From positions 1 to 14,188 of the forward strand of contig JAGVNS010000089.1 of the NCBI GenBank assembly GCA_020053155.1: a DNA stretch of 14,188 nucleotides, in the 5' to 3' direction. The notes under the pieces are model-generated. The model saw only the letters and a list, made by a program, of their open reading frames with translations. It had not been told where the DNA came from and made no database searches. Shown piece by piece: positions 13,195 to 14,188 of this stretch (position 1 is the stretch's first letter; every line of letters starts with the position of its first letter). The position numbers were made by a program, and so were the translations under genes. This stretch comes from Nitrososphaerota archaeon. GTDB lineage: Archaea > Iainarchaeota > Iainarchaeia > Iainarchaeales > VGJJ01.

Positions 13195-14115
13195 ATGACC
13201 AATTCTGCCCCCCAAGTGGTTGTAGCAGGTTCCATCGGCATCGACAACGTCAAAACACCCTTTGGGGAAGTGAAAGGGGTGTTGGGAGGCTCGGCTTCGT
13301 TTGCAGCCCTTGCGTGTTCTTTGTTTTCCTGCACCGGCATCGTAAGTGTTGTGGGGGAAGACTTCCCTCAACCCCATTTGGAATTGTTTCAATCCCATAG
13401 CATTGACACAAACGGGATTGAAGTAAAAAAAGGACAGAAAACGTTCCGGTGGAGTGGAGAATATGGATTTGATTTGAACGATGCCAAAACAATCAACACG
13501 GAATTGAACGTCATTACCAATTTTCACCCCAAACTTCCCGATGAATACAAAACGGCCGACTTTCTTTTCTTGGGAAACATTGACCCCATGTTACAACTGA
13601 ACATTCTCTCCCAAATGGAAAAGAGACCCAAACTGGTGATTGCAGACACCATGAATATTTGGATAAGTACCTATCGAGAGAAAGTATTGGAAGTGGTAAA
13701 AAAAGCGGATGTCTGTCTCATGAATGAGCTTGAAGCCAGGCAATTATTCCAAACGCCCAATCTTACAAAGGCCGCTAAAGAAATACTCAAACGAGACATG
13801 AAAATGGCCATCATCAAAAAAGGGGAACACGGGTGCATTGCATTTACTGAAAAAAACTATTTTGCATGCCCGGGATACCCGCTCGAAAACATTCGCGACC
13901 CAACGGGTTCAGGCGATTCGTTTGGGGGAACGCTTATTGGATACCTCGCCAAAACAGGGGATTTTTCAGAGGCGAATTGGAGAAAAGCCATTGTGTATGC
14001 CTCGTGCGTGGCTTCGTACAATGCGGAAGGATTTTCAGTGGAGAAACTCAAAACCCTCTCCATGCGTGACATTGAATCCCGCTATAACGAGTTCAAAGAA
14101 TTTGTGAAGTTTTAA
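13195..14115 (+). CDS. PfkB-family sugar/nucleoside kinase
   Basis: 306 aa, the normal length for ribokinase/PfkB kinases, which pass the ATP gamma-phosphate to a sugar or nucleoside hydroxyl. The N-terminal part has VVVAGSIGIDNV and the GG motif (G31-G32 in VLGGSASFAAL). The middle holds KTFRWSGEYGFDLN and FLGNIDPMLQLNIL. NELEARQLF is the typical family segment, and DPTGSGDSFGG carries the catalytic base Asp241 with the anion hole. All key residues are present. From memory, the KTFRWxGxY and NIDPxLQL segments mark a bacterial subfamily of unknown substrate. ATG 13195 has GGAG (13183-13186) 8 nt upstream, and the cupin gene ends 28 bp before, so the two form an operon. Confidence 0.92.
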   Translation: MTNSAPQVVVAGSIGIDNVKTPFGEVKGVLGGSASFAALACSLFSCTGIVSVVGEDFPQPHLELFQSHSIDTNGIEVKKGQKTFRWSGEYGFDLNDAKTINTELNVITNFHPKLPDEYKTADFLFLGNIDPMLQLNILSQMEKRPKLVIADTMNIWISTYREKVLEVVKKADVCLMNELEARQLFQTPNLTKAAKEILKRDMKMAIIKKGEHGCIAFTEKNYFACPGYPLENIRDPTGSGDSFGGTLIGYLAKTGDFSEANWRKAIVYASCVASYNAEGFSVEKLKTLSMRDIESRYNEFKEFVKF

Positions 14116-14188
14116 GGCCGCCCAAAACACTCTGGGACATAATTCAGTTGGTCATGTGGTTGGCTGAGTAGTTGTGTAGTGTTGCTCG
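14116..14188. other. Right-edge sequence, nothing recognised
   Basis: The last 73 bases after the kinase stop contain no start with Shine-Dalgarno, no tRNA fold and no clear hairpin. The end is G/T-rich. It may be a promoter or RNA region continuing outside the window. Confidence 0.4.

Noticed and set aside
13006..13527. Minus-strand open frame spanning the cupin-kinase junction
   Set aside because: It opposes two recognised genes and has low-complexity Phe/Arg composition.

Overview
The window looks like archaeal chromosome. A zinc-finger/PIP-box repair protein of the archaeal Nre family is encoded at 957-2204. Three tRNA genes lack an encoded CCA. Most first genes of transcription units have an AT-rich box centred about 25-27 nt before the chosen start codon, as expected for TATA-driven, often leaderless archaeal mRNAs, while a downstream operon gene (5274) has a clear Shine-Dalgarno sequence. 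Two housekeeping enzymes, threonyl-tRNA synthetase and S-adenosylmethionine synthetase, are nevertheless of the bacterial type, and one gene carries a sigma-70 region-4-like domain. This mixture suggests a small-genome (DPANN-like, perhaps Diapherotrites-like) archaeon that has taken up bacterial genes. The lineage is inference, not shown by the sequence.

Layout. 1-1001 (+): 3' part of a LAGLIDADG-like gene with a C-terminal winged helix, overlapping by 45 bp the convergent Nre repair gene (957-2204, -). Divergent from Nre is the sigma-region-4-like gene (2285-3280, +), followed by an apparent two-gene operon of thrS (3336-5270) and a D-2-hydroxyacid-dehydrogenase-fold protein without its catalytic residues (5274-6227). 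A small two-helix membrane protein (6366-6557) ends at a hairpin terminator. On the minus strand, a DNA methyltransferase (7010-8110) and a small HAD phosphatase (6595-6978) converge on it.

A tRNA-Val(TAC) gene at 8225-8296 is followed by a curious tandem array. The tRNA 3' end plus two hairpins is repeated at about 110-bp intervals, in about 2.2 copies. Then come three unrecognised small genes (8583, 9320, 9620). The first and third share an N-terminal motif and Arg-rich tails, and the second overlaps the first by ATGA.

Next are tRNA-Gly(GCC), metK (10240-11415), an unrecognised coiled-coil protein (11489-12571), tRNA-Gly(CCC), and a cupin/PfkB-kinase pair (12807-14115). The last 73 bases hold nothing I recognise.

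The window mixes translation and methyl-donor housekeeping (ThrRS, tRNAs, MetK), DNA maintenance or modification (Nre, methyltransferase, LAGLIDADG) and lineage-specific small genes. I do not see a complete defence system, prophage or CRISPR. The most unusual items are the sigma-like protein, the tRNA-tail repeat array, the dehydrogenase without catalytic residues, and the paralogous small-protein cluster.
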